DNA from: Olivibacter domesticus
GTDB lineage: Bacteria > Bacteroidota > Bacteroidia > Sphingobacteriales > Sphingobacteriaceae
NCBI RefSeq assembly: GCF_900109575.1
Contig: NZ_FOAF01000001.1
Location: 496,001-560,000 of the forward strand
Direction of reading: 5' to 3'
Length of the DNA: 64,000 nucleotides
Made by a program: the position numbers and the translations under genes. The notes under the pieces are model-generated. The model saw nothing but the letters and a program-made list of their open reading frames with translations. It was not told where the DNA came from and searched no databases. Position 1 is the first letter of the stretch. Every line of letters starts with the position of its first letter. This document shows, in pieces, positions 54,782-62,997 of the stretch.

Positions 54782-55630
54782 ATGAGAAAGATTAAGCAAA
54801 TGGCAGACCATCTAGGTACTTTGGTCGCACGTAATAGTGAAGAATTGAGTGCTCCTTTGTTCGATTATTTATTCTATTCCCCTAAACTTCCATTACGTCA
54901 ACATCAGCAGGGTTTATTAAATTCGGCAAGAAATGAGCAAGTGGAAGTTTTTGATGAGTATTTTGAAAACAAGACGCTTAAAATGAATGTCTTTATTTGG
55001 GGTCAAGGCAATGAAATTATCCTACTGACACATGGCTGGGCATCTAAAGCGGCAGATTTTTCTGAGCTAGTTGATAGCCTAATGCAACATACAGTATATA
55101 CAATAATTGCCTTCGATGCCCCTGGAAATGGTTCCTCCGAAGGTGGTCTAACTAATTTAATGTTATATGTAGGCACCATTTACAAAATTGTTGAAAAATA
55201 TGGTTATCCAACAACCCTTATTGGGCATTCATTAGGGGCTATGGCAAATATTATAGCGTATAAAAATTTGAAGAAAAAACCGAAGACGCTCATTAGCCTC
55301 GCACCATTGATTCAGTTAGATGACTATTTTAGGACTGAGATGACTCAAATAAATATTCCCAATGCTTTTATAGATCAGTTTTTTATCGACTTTTTCCAGT
55401 ATTTTAATGTAGAAGCGGATGCTTTCGACCTAAATAAATTATATAGTTACACGTGCGAAAACCATTGGTTGTTTTGTGATGATAATGATAAAATTTCTCC
55501 ATATAAGCTAACGGAAAATTTTTTAGGCCGAAAAAGAGACATAAAGTCGAAATTATTTAAGGATGTAGGCCACCAGCATATGATCAGAAATAAGCAAGTC
55601 ATTGCCGAAATAATCGAGTTAGTTAAATAA
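54782..55630 (+). CDS. Alpha/beta-hydrolase
   Basis: A 282-residue alpha/beta-fold hydrolase. The oxyanion strand LLTHGWASKAADF (about 83-95) precedes the nucleophile elbow GHSLGAM (Ser150). The acid is probably an Asp in CDDNDKISPYK and the base His lies in DVGHQHMIR near the C-terminus. It has no signal peptide and about 60 extra N-terminal residues. I chose the ATG at 54782; the frame is open to a TTG at 54761. Substrate unknown. It is two genes from the biotin operon, so a BioH-like (pimeloyl-ACP methyl ester esterase) role is conceivable, but it is not in that operon and no bioC is present. Confidence 0.82.
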   Translation: MRKIKQMADHLGTLVARNSEELSAPLFDYLFYSPKLPLRQHQQGLLNSARNEQVEVFDEYFENKTLKMNVFIWGQGNEIILLTHGWASKAADFSELVDSLMQHTVYTIIAFDAPGNGSSEGGLTNLMLYVGTIYKIVEKYGYPTTLIGHSLGAMANIIAYKNLKKKPKTLISLAPLIQLDDYFRTEMTQINIPNAFIDQFFIDFFQYFNVEADAFDLNKLYSYTCENHWLFCDDNDKISPYKLTENFLGRKRDIKSKLFKDVGHQHMIRNKQVIAEIIELVK

Positions 55631-55637
55631 GCATGAC

Positions 55638-57125
55638 TTAGAATGATTCTTCTATTGAAATTTTTAAAATCTGTATCGCTTCAGTTAATTCGTCTATAGT
55701 TAAATTTCCAAATCCTAAACGCATAGCCGTAGTCAGCTCATTTTGATAAAGCAGGGTGGATGGTAAATGCAACCGATGCTTTAAACAATTCTTACTAACA
55801 CGCATGAGGTTCAGCTCTTTTTTCCATGTTGACCATAAGGCTAAGCCCCCTGGGGGAGATTTAAACTTTACATAGTCATCTAGATGCTCTTTTAATAAAG
55901 AAGAAAGATGTAAAGAACGCTGTTCATAAATTTTTAATGCTTTTTTAAGATGTCGATGAATCTCTCCGTCCACCAGAAGCTCTCCTAAAGCTTGTTCCAT
56001 AAGCATATCACTTTGCCTATCAACAATCCGCCTATATCTTCCAATTTCTTCAATCAGGTTTTGAGGCGCCACAATATATCCCGAACGTAGGCCAGGGGCT
56101 AAGGTTTTGCAAAATGATCCGATATATACCACCATGCCCATACTGTCGGCACTAGCTAGCGGAAGAACGGGACTACTGGTATAGTGGAAGTCGTAGTCAT
56201 AGTCATCCTCCAATATAATAAATCCATACTTACTGGAAAGGTTTAGTAATTCTATGCGTCGCTCCGCACTAAGTGTAACAGTGGTAGGATAATGATGGTG
56301 AGGGGTAATATATACGATACGTACTTTCTGTTTCTCACAAAGGTTTTTTATTGCTTCTACGGAAATCCCTTCATGATCTACGGGAACAGCATGTATTTGA
56401 GCTCCCGCTTGTTGAAAAATCATGTTGGCAATATAATAACTTAGATTGCCTACTACGACTAAGTCTCCGGAAGAAATCAATACACCCGAGGCTAAGAATA
56501 TGCCCATATGAACGCCTCTTGTGGTGAGTATATTTTTTTTTGAAATATGCAAACCGCGCGTATTATTCAAATAATAAGCCAAACTTTCCCTGTAGAATTC
56601 ATTGCCTTCGATGTGAGAATACCCTAAGTGCTGGCGGCTGGTCTTTCGTCTTAACACCCCCCCATATATTTTACCTAACTTATCAAGAGGCGCTATCCGA
56701 ATATCTGGAAGACCGTCGGTAAATGCTAAGCGGTTATCAGATAAAGTTGGCGGATTATCCAAAAGAATGTTTCTTTTAAAATGAAAACCAGCTTTTTCGG
56801 GATAACTTGCTAAATAAGTGCTGTCATACTTTAATGGGTCAGGATTCCCTTTATTAGATTGATTAGAAATAAACGTGCCTTTATTCGGTATAATGGATGT
56901 CCAGCCCTGTGTGTACAATTCCTCGTAAGCAGCTATGATCGTTTTCCGATGTATTCCTAACTCCTCACTCAATGATCTTGTACCTGGGAGCTGTATCTCT
57001 GTCACTAATACTCCTCTTTGTATGGCATTAATCAACTGTCGTGCAATTTGAAGATATAAAGGTGTACTGCTCTGCTTGTTTAAAACAATTAAACTTTTAA
57101 AGGGAATTTTTACCGGACTACTCAT
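55638..57125 (-). CDS. MocR-type regulator (GntR winged helix + aminotransferase-like domain)
   Basis: A 495-residue fusion. The N-terminal GntR winged helix is at about 15-90 (TRSLSEELGIHRKTIIAAYE). The C-terminal fold-type I aminotransferase-like domain (about 115-490) carries the PLP Lys340 in GSFCKTLAPGLRSGY and Asp308 in ILEDDYDYDF. It is divergent from the biotin operon (77-base gap with a near-palindrome), so it is the likely regulator. Its sensor fold is related to BioF and BioA, both PLP enzymes, which would suit sensing of a biotin-pathway amine or of PLP. That link is inference; PdxR-type control of vitamin B6 genes is the alternative, but no pdx gene is adjacent. Confidence 0.9.
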   Translation of the reverse strand: MSSPVKIPFKSLIVLNKQSSTPLYLQIARQLINAIQRGVLVTEIQLPGTRSLSEELGIHRKTIIAAYEELYTQGWTSIIPNKGTFISNQSNKGNPDPLKYDSTYLASYPEKAGFHFKRNILLDNPPTLSDNRLAFTDGLPDIRIAPLDKLGKIYGGVLRRKTSRQHLGYSHIEGNEFYRESLAYYLNNTRGLHISKKNILTTRGVHMGIFLASGVLISSGDLVVVGNLSYYIANMIFQQAGAQIHAVPVDHEGISVEAIKNLCEKQKVRIVYITPHHHYPTTVTLSAERRIELLNLSSKYGFIILEDDYDYDFHYTSSPVLPLASADSMGMVVYIGSFCKTLAPGLRSGYIVAPQNLIEEIGRYRRIVDRQSDMLMEQALGELLVDGEIHRHLKKALKIYEQRSLHLSSLLKEHLDDYVKFKSPPGGLALWSTWKKELNLMRVSKNCLKHRLHLPSTLLYQNELTTAMRLGFGNLTIDELTEAIQILKISIEESF

Positions 57126-57137
57126 TAAGTTAAAACT

Positions 57138-57155
57138 GGACTATATATGTCGTCC
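57138..57155. promoter_or_regulatory. Near-palindrome in the mocR / bio divergent region
   Basis: GGACTATATATGTCGTCC matches its reverse complement at 14 of 18 positions, with GGAC/GTCC outer arms. It lies 13 bases from the mocR start and 11 bases upstream of a -7-like TACTTTTG, so a bound protein could affect both genes. Confidence 0.45.
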
Positions 57156-57165
57156 GGCAAGATAC

Positions 57166-57173
57166 TACTTTTG
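57166..57173 (+). promoter_or_regulatory. Probable -7 element of the biotin operon (TACTTTTG)
   Basis: TACTTTTG matches TAnnTTTG and lies 29 bases before the first gene of the operon. No clear TTG is found 19-20 bases upstream, as might be expected of an activator-dependent promoter. Confidence 0.5.
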
Positions 57174-57202
57174 GCCCATAAGACTAAAAAAAATAATCTA
57201 TT

Positions 57203-57847
57203 ATGTATTCACTTCACCATAAAAACGAGGAAAAGCTTTATTCGCTATTTAAAAATATCGTGGCTGACGACAAGATACACGCTAAATTTTTAAATACTTT
57301 GTCTTTGTTAGAGAACACCGGAGCACGAAAAATTTCTGCCTCTGAAGATATGGAAGTAGTAACGTTAATGATGCTAAAGCATGCAGCAGAAGAACATCGA
57401 CATGCGTTTTATTTAAAGAAACAGATCCAAAAATTGCGGGTTGAATCGTGCCAGACTTACACCAAGACGGACCTTTTAGCCCCTCAGTCAAGTTTACAAT
57501 ACTTGAATAGGCTTGACATGCATACTAGTAAATATTTAAAGAACATATTGGGTTTGTCGGGTAGTAAGCTTCGATTTGCAGCTTATTTATTAGTCACCTA
57601 TGCGATAGAGCTAAGGGCCGATCAATTGTATCCAATTTACCAAAAGGTACTTCATACAGCTTTAAGTAAAGTGAGTGTGAAGTCAATCATTTTTGAAGAA
57701 CAAGGGCATTTAGAAGAGATGGTTTCACAGCTAAAGGAGTTTTCATCTAATTGGCAGGAGCATGCGGGAAAGATCCAAAAAATTGAAGAAGAACTTTTTT
57801 ATCAGTGGATAAATCATTTAAACGTTTCTGTAAATGATCGAAATTAA
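57203..57847 (+). CDS. Ferritin-like diiron protein heading the biotin operon
   Basis: A 214-residue, almost wholly helical protein that I cannot assign to a named family. It shows the full diiron ligand pattern of ferritin-like oxygenases: Glu37, then Glu64-x-x-His67 in AAEEHRHAFYLKK, Glu136 in YAIELRADQ, then Glu166-x-x-His169 in FEEQGHLEEM. Spacings of 27, 72 and 30 residues fit a four-helix bundle. The 3' end overlaps bioF by 14 bases, so translation is coupled and a biotin-linked role is likely. No bioC, bioH, bioI, bioW or bioZ is nearby. An oxidative step towards the pimeloyl precursor is one possibility, but function is inference. An iron-storage or rubrerythrin-like role is less likely given the operon. 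Confidence 0.8.
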   Translation: MYSLHHKNEEKLYSLFKNIVADDKIHAKFLNTLSLLENTGARKISASEDMEVVTLMMLKHAAEEHRHAFYLKKQIQKLRVESCQTYTKTDLLAPQSSLQYLNRLDMHTSKYLKNILGLSGSKLRFAAYLLVTYAIELRADQLYPIYQKVLHTALSKVSVKSIIFEEQGHLEEMVSQLKEFSSNWQEHAGKIQKIEEELFYQWINHLNVSVNDRN

Positions 57848-58946
57848 TATGCTTTTGGAGGCTAAGGTAAGACAGCGTGAAACGATGGGATCATCGAGGA
57901 AACTGATACTTCAGCCAAACTTAGTCGACTTTTCGTCGAATGATTATTTTGGGTGGGCGCGTTCTCCGGAAATGAAGACATACCTAAAGTCAATAACTCA
58001 AGAAAACACACATTTAACGGTAGGTTCCACAGGATCTAGATTACTCACCGGAAATAGCGAGCTAGCGCTGGATATTGAAGAAGAAATTGCTGCATATCAC
58101 CAAGTGGAAGCCGCGCTACTGATGTCTTCAGGTTATTTAGCAAATCAAGGCTTACTAGCTGCTTTGGGGGTAAAAGGGAGCAATATTATTCGAGATGAAT
58201 ACGTGCACGCCTCTTTTATTGATGGTTGCCGCTTAAGTTTTGCCAGAAACCTGCATTTTAAGCACAATGATGTAGCTGATCTTCAGTTTAAATTGGATCA
58301 ATGTAAAGGCTTATGTTATGTGGTAGTAGAAAGTCTTTACTCTATGGATGGTGATTTTGCTCCATTGACTGATTTGGCCCGTCTGTGCAAAGAAAAAGGT
58401 GCTTTGCTGATTGTTGATGAAGCACACGCCTTAGGCGTATACGGTGCAGGAATCGTCCAATCAGGATACCTACAGAGCAATGTCTTTGCCCGTACAATAA
58501 CCTTTGGTAAGGCTTTAGGCGGCCAAGGCGCCGCTATATTGGGAAGTCGCACATTGAAAAGGTTCCTAATTAATTTCTGTCGCCCTTTAATCTTTAGTAC
58601 TGCGATGTCTTTCCCCCAATTATTTGCTATAAAAGCAGGATATCATCTGCTAAAGAAGAATAATGAAATAGCAGAACTGCTCCAGCGAAAATGCAACTTG
58701 TTTGTTGAAGAGATGGGATTTCCACAACAAAATGTTCTTCTGAGTCCGATACAAGCTGTTAAAATAGCCGGAAATGCGGCAGTTGACCATGCTGCTTCTA
58801 TCTTGAAAAGTGAAGGTTTTGATGTCAGACCTATAAAGAGTCCTAGTGTTCCCAAAGGTGGAGAACGTTTAAGAATATGCATACATGTATTTAATAGGGA
58901 TGAAGAAATTATTGCATTGACTAAGCTTCTGCGATCAATTTTATAA
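57834..58946 (+). CDS. bioF: 8-amino-7-oxononanoate synthase
   Basis: A 370-residue PLP enzyme that joins pimeloyl-ACP or -CoA with alanine in biotin synthesis. The Schiff-base Lys226 is in TFGKALGGQGAA, Asp195 and His198 are in VDEAHALGVYG, and the substrate-binding GSTGSRLLTGN lies at 64-74. It begins inside the 3' end of the diiron-protein gene (overlap 14 bases). A second ATG at 57849 is possible. Glycine C-acetyltransferase is the near relative, but the bio context decides. Confidence 0.94.
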   Translation: MIEINMLLEAKVRQRETMGSSRKLILQPNLVDFSSNDYFGWARSPEMKTYLKSITQENTHLTVGSTGSRLLTGNSELALDIEEEIAAYHQVEAALLMSSGYLANQGLLAALGVKGSNIIRDEYVHASFIDGCRLSFARNLHFKHNDVADLQFKLDQCKGLCYVVVESLYSMDGDFAPLTDLARLCKEKGALLIVDEAHALGVYGAGIVQSGYLQSNVFARTITFGKALGGQGAAILGSRTLKRFLINFCRPLIFSTAMSFPQLFAIKAGYHLLKKNNEIAELLQRKCNLFVEEMGFPQQNVLLSPIQAVKIAGNAAVDHAASILKSEGFDVRPIKSPSVPKGGERLRICIHVFNRDEEIIALTKLLRSIL

Positions 58947-58954
58947 AAACAAGC

Positions 58955-59587
58955 ATGCGAGAAAAAAAAAGCATAAAACCATTATTTATCACCGGTATCG
59001 GTACCGACGTGGGGAAGACTATTATCTCTGCCATCATTACGGAACAGCTAAAAGGAGATTACTGGAAACCTGTGCAAGCAGGAGACTTAGCTAACAGTGA
59101 TAGCGACCGAGTGAAATCTTTAATCTCCAACAGTTATTCAAGAGTCCACCCAGAGCAGTTTAAGCTAAAACTGGCGGCTTCACCCCATAAAGCAGCATCT
59201 TTGGAGGGGATAGAGATCAAACCAGTAGATTTTATTGTTCCTAAAACGAATAATCGCCTTATCATAGAAGGAGCCGGTGGATTAATGGTACCATTGTCGG
59301 CTAATTTTTTTATGATAGATCTTATAAAATTAGTAAATGCCGACGTGGTACTAGTTGTTAGGAATTATTTGGGATGCATCAACCATACACTCTTATCGTA
59401 TGAGTTGTTACGCATGAAAGGGTGCACGGTTAGGGGCCTGGTTTTTAATGGCCTTATGGACGAAGCTAGTAAATTGGCCATCTGTAATTATGTGTCCGAT
59501 GAAGTAAAAACGTACTGTATACCCGAAATATCTCCCCTTACGAAACAGACCATTAGTCAACTAAAATTCTTTTTTAATCATATATAA
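58955..59587 (+). CDS. bioD: Dethiobiotin synthetase
   Basis: A 210-residue ATP-dependent carboxylase closing the ureido ring. The P-loop is GIGTDVGKT (14-22) and the second conserved block IIEGAGGLMVPL is at about 104-115. The Lys in YWKPVQAG (about 35-42) is also conserved. It lies 8 bases after bioF and 9 bases before bioB. Length normal. Confidence 0.95.
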   Translation: MREKKSIKPLFITGIGTDVGKTIISAIITEQLKGDYWKPVQAGDLANSDSDRVKSLISNSYSRVHPEQFKLKLAASPHKAASLEGIEIKPVDFIVPKTNNRLIIEGAGGLMVPLSANFFMIDLIKLVNADVVLVVRNYLGCINHTLLSYELLRMKGCTVRGLVFNGLMDEASKLAICNYVSDEVKTYCIPEISPLTKQTISQLKFFFNHI

Positions 59588-59596
59588 AAAATTACG

Positions 59597-60568
59597 GTGA
59601 ATAACATTGAACAAATCCGCAATGATTGGTCGATAGAAGAAATAAAACTATTGTACCATGAACCCCTATTAGAGCTCGTTTATAAAGCAGCAACTGTTCA
59701 TAGAACTTGGCATAGTTCATCAGCAGTGCAGGTATGTACCTTACTTTCTATAAAGACTGGAGGTTGTACTGAAGATTGTGCTTACTGTGGTCAAGCAGCT
59801 CGTTATCATACCAATATAACAGTAAAGGCCTTAATGGATAAAGAGGAAGTACTTTCCATTGCCGCTCGAGCAAAAGCATCGGGGTCGTCACGTTTCTGTA
59901 TGGCCGCAGCTTGGCGCGAGGTACGTGATAACAAGGACTTTGAACGCGTATTGGAAATGGTAAAAGGAATAAACGCATTAGGTCTAGAGGTTTGTTGCAC
60001 TCTAGGTATGTTAACGGAAACTCAAGCCGAGCGATTGCAAGCAGCTGGGCTATATGCTTATAACCATAATTTGGATTCTTCTGAACGCTATTATGATGAA
60101 ATTATTAGTACTCGTATATATGGCGACCGGTTAAATACCTTAAATAATGTTCGTAAGGCCGGTATATCAGTATGTTGTGGTGGTATAATTGGATTAGGAG
60201 AAACACATGAAGATAGAATTGGCATGTTACATACCTTATCAAATTTACCTCAACATCCCGAATCTGTGCCTATCAACGCACTGGCAAGAGTGCCTGGAAC
60301 ACCATTGCAAGATTTAACGAAGGTAGATGTTTGGGATATGGTACGAATGATTGCTGTTGCTAGGATTCTAATGCCAAAAGCAATGGTTAGATTAAGTGCA
60401 GGTCGGTCAGAAATGAGTACCACGGAACAGGCCTGGTGCTTCATGGCGGGAGCTAATTCTATTTTTACCAGTGAAAGTGAAGAGTTACTGGTGACACCTA
60501 ATCCGAAGCTGGATGAAGATCGTGCAATGTTTGAATTGTTGGGTTTAACCCCATTAAGTAATAAATAA
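59597..60568 (+). CDS. bioB: Biotin synthase (radical SAM)
   Basis: A 323-residue enzyme that inserts sulfur into dethiobiotin. The SAM-cluster Cys57, 61 and 64 are in CTEDCAYC; ligands of the sacrificial 2Fe-2S cluster lie in [21 protein letters not shown] and [11 protein letters not shown], with Arg in VRLSAGR. The start is a GTG at 59597, chosen because the family N-terminus extends there and no ATG fits. It lies 9 bases after bioD and 24 before bioA. Confidence 0.96.
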   Translation: MNNIEQIRNDWSIEEIKLLYHEPLLELVYKAATVHRTWHSSSAVQVCTLLSIKTGGCTEDCAYCGQAARYHTNITVKALMDKEEVLSIAARAKASGSSRFCMAAAWREVRDNKDFERVLEMVKGINALGLEVCCTLGMLTETQAERLQAAGLYAYNHNLDSSERYYDEIISTRIYGDRLNTLNNVRKAGISVCCGGIIGLGETHEDRIGMLHTLSNLPQHPESVPINALARVPGTPLQDLTKVDVWDMVRMIAVARILMPKAMVRLSAGRSEMSTTEQAWCFMAGANSIFTSESEELLVTPNPKLDEDRAMFELLGLTPLSNK

Positions 60569-60592
60569 TAATTTCATACTGTTAATTTTCAT

Positions 60593-61864
60593 ATGTCAAC
60601 TAATTTGTCCGAAAGAGACGCCGAGGTAATTTGGCATCCTTATACGCAAATGAAGAATAACATGCCCGCGATTCCTATTGTAAGGGGAGAAGGTGCCTAT
60701 GTTTATGGCGAGGATGGTCAGCGTTATATCGACGCAATTTCTTCTTGGTGGGTAAATATCCATGGTCATGCTCATCCTTATATTGCAAATAAAGTCTTTG
60801 CTCAATTTAAAAAATTGGAACACATGATGTTTGCGGGTTTTACGCATTCACCTGCCGTGGAGCTTGCTGAACGATTGCTAGACCTACTTCCTTCTTCACA
60901 AAAGAAAGTGTTTTACTCTGATAATGGCTCTACTGCCGTAGAAGTAGCACTAAAGATGTGTGTACAATATTGGTATAATAAAGGGCAGGCGCGTAAGAAA
61001 ATCATCGCATTTAAAAATAGCTATCACGGAGATACCTTTGGGGCGATGGCGGTAAGTGGCCGGAGTGTTTGGACTGCACCTTTTGAAGGATTAATGTTCG
61101 ATGTGCATTATATAGAAACACCAAATAGAAATAATATTACTCAATTACTGGAAGAAATTAGTCAGATACATCAGGAAGTCGCTTGTTTTATTTATGAACC
61201 GATTGTTCAGGGTTCGGCAGGCATGCTAAGCTATGAAGCAGCACTCTTAGATAAATTGATGAGTCACTGCAGCACATTAAATGTTTTATTGATACAAGAT
61301 GAAGTCTTTACCGGCTTTGGGAGAACAGGTAAGTTATTCGCTGCGAATCATCTTCAGCAACAGCCAGATTTTATGTGTTTTTCCAAAGGACTTACAGGTG
61401 GCGCTTTACCCTTGGGAATAACTAGCTGTGCACAATATATTTATGATATGTTTCTTTCAGATGATTCCTATAAAACATTATTTCATGGGCATTCTTTCAC
61501 TGCTAACCCACTTTGCTGCGCCGCAGCGCTGGCAAGTTTAGACCTGCTATTAACAGAAGAAACGCAGCAAAATATACAACGTATTTGTTTACAACATAAA
61601 GGGTATATGGAACGGATAAGCTTGCATCCTAAAATAAAGGGGATACGCTGTATAGGAACGATTTTGGCATTAGAATGGGAAACAGGAGAAGAAACTTCTT
61701 ATTTTAGTAAAAATAGAGATAAACTTTATAAATACTTTATTAACAAAGGTATTATACTTAGACCATTAGGTAATGTTATTTATGTTTTACCACCTTATTG
61801 TATCCGCTATGATGATCTTAATTATATCTACGATGTGATAAGTAGTGCACTTGAGAAAATCTGA
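60593..61864 (+). CDS. bioA: Adenosylmethionine-8-amino-7-oxononanoate aminotransferase
   Basis: A 423-residue class III aminotransferase that makes 7,8-diaminopelargonic acid with SAM as amino donor. The opening block IWHPYTQMKN, the Tyr in NSYHGDTFGAMAVSGR (about 142-157), Asp236 in LIQDEVFTGFGRTG and the PLP Lys265 in CFSKGLTGGALPLG are all BioA-like. Length is normal. Last gene of the operon. Confidence 0.95.
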   Translation: MSTNLSERDAEVIWHPYTQMKNNMPAIPIVRGEGAYVYGEDGQRYIDAISSWWVNIHGHAHPYIANKVFAQFKKLEHMMFAGFTHSPAVELAERLLDLLPSSQKKVFYSDNGSTAVEVALKMCVQYWYNKGQARKKIIAFKNSYHGDTFGAMAVSGRSVWTAPFEGLMFDVHYIETPNRNNITQLLEEISQIHQEVACFIYEPIVQGSAGMLSYEAALLDKLMSHCSTLNVLLIQDEVFTGFGRTGKLFAANHLQQQPDFMCFSKGLTGGALPLGITSCAQYIYDMFLSDDSYKTLFHGHSFTANPLCCAAALASLDLLLTEETQQNIQRICLQHKGYMERISLHPKIKGIRCIGTILALEWETGEETSYFSKNRDKLYKYFINKGIILRPLGNVIYVLPPYCIRYDDLNYIYDVISSALEKI

Positions 61865-61982
61865 GTGGAGTAGAATATTGTAAAACTTTCTGTGAATTAT
61901 GTAAATTCTTCAGGCATCTTTTTTAGAGATTTGGACTACCTTTACAGGAGATTATATGTAATAAGGTAAATTTCTGGATGAT

Positions 61983-62552
61983 ATGACTTTATACGTAAAA
62001 AATATGGTATGCAACCGTTGTATAATGGTTGTCAAACAAATTTTAGATGAATTAAATATAAGCTATACTTCTGTAGCTCTTGGAGAAATAAATAGGCAGA
62101 ATGAGTTACCTAAAGCTGTTCATGAGCAATTAAGAGAAAAGTTAGGAGCGGTTGGGTTTGAGTTACTGGATGATCGTAGACATAAATTGGTTGAGAAAGT
62201 GAAAAACATTCTGATTGAACGTCTCTACGGAACAGAAGGAATGTCAATAAAAATAAATTTTTCTACCTTCCTGCAGCAGGAATTAAATATCGACTATAAT
62301 TATTTAAGCAACCTGTTTTCACAAACAGAAGGTGTGACGATAGAGCAGTTCGTTATCATGCAACGTATTGAACGGGCAAAGGAATTGCTTGTGTATGATG
62401 AACTTACGTTGAGCGAAATCGCTTACAAATTAGATTATAGCAGTGTACAGCATTTGTCTACACAATTCAAGAAAATAACCGGGCTAACGCCTTCGCATTT
62501 CAAATCTATTAAAGAAAAGAAACGGAAACCTATAGATAACCTTCAAGGTTAA
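61983..62552 (+). CDS. AraC-type regulator with N-terminal HMA-like domain
   Basis: A 189-residue protein. The first part reads MTLYVKNMVCNRCIMVVKQI, a ferredoxin-like heavy-metal-associated fold with a CxxC (Cys10, Cys13), about 65 residues long. A short linker leads to an AraC-type helix-turn-helix domain (about 110-175; AKELLVYDELTLSEIAYKLD and SSVQHLSTQFKKITGLTPSH). Such HMA-AraC proteins are common in Bacteroidota and poorly characterised; metal sensing is plausible but unproven. It stands alone, with an 18-bp perfect inverted repeat after it. Confidence 0.85.
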   Translation: MTLYVKNMVCNRCIMVVKQILDELNISYTSVALGEINRQNELPKAVHEQLREKLGAVGFELLDDRRHKLVEKVKNILIERLYGTEGMSIKINFSTFLQQELNIDYNYLSNLFSQTEGVTIEQFVIMQRIERAKELLVYDELTLSEIAYKLDYSSVQHLSTQFKKITGLTPSHFKSIKEKKRKPIDNLQG

Positions 62553-62586
62553 TAAGGTCACTGCACTTGGGTGCAATATGTTGTAT

Positions 62587-62640
62587 AATTTGTTAAAGTA
62601 TTGATGTAAATGTTCAAGTATTTCAATACTTTAACAAATT
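62587..62640. terminator. 18-bp perfect inverted repeat between convergent genes
   Basis: AATTTGTTAAAGTATTGA (62587-62604) pairs exactly with TCAATACTTTAACAAATT (62623-62640) around an 18-base loop. It lies between the convergent AraC-type and 87-aa genes and could stop transcription of both, though it has no U-tract outside the stem. Confidence 0.6.
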
Positions 62641-62649
62641 ATGTTGATA

Positions 62650-62913
62650 TTACAATGCTGATGATAAGTCTTCATCAGGTAATACGACGACACCATTAAA
62701 GGTCAATTCGTCTTCATGAAGCAATAGTTCGTCAATTATCAAAAAATTATCTTCATGTAAAGGAGCATTTGGCCCTTTGCTCTGAAGCTCTTCGACTGGA
62801 TAATTTGTAATAGCAAAAACTGGCGCATGATTGCGCTCGCTTTTTGGTATTAGGGCTGTGTATCCATGCAATTTGAGCCTTCTAAGTAAATCGATGCTAA
62901 GCAATTGTTCCAT
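62650..62913 (-). CDS. Small protein of unknown function (87 aa)
   Basis: A soluble 87-residue protein with an acidic C-terminal half (LIIDELLLHEDELTFNGVVV then LPDEDLSSAL) and an N-terminal helix (LLSIDLLRRLKLHG). I do not recognise it. The mix of alpha and beta and the good codon use suggest a real gene. It lies alone, divergent from the EcsC-type gene. Confidence 0.6.
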   Translation of the reverse strand: MEQLLSIDLLRRLKLHGYTALIPKSERNHAPVFAITNYPVEELQSKGPNAPLHEDNFLIIDELLLHEDELTFNGVVVLPDEDLSSAL

Positions 62914-62997
62914 AACCTAGTTCTTTTACTATATAACCGGAAAACCATTAAAAAGTTTGTAATTTGTGTTGTTATTACTTGATAAAAGATATATCAA

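Noticed and set aside
54761-55630. The alpha/beta hydrolase as BioH of the biotin pathway
   Set aside because: It is separated from the bio operon by an opposite-strand regulator gene, has a long extra N-terminus, and no bioC is present; kept only as a possibility.
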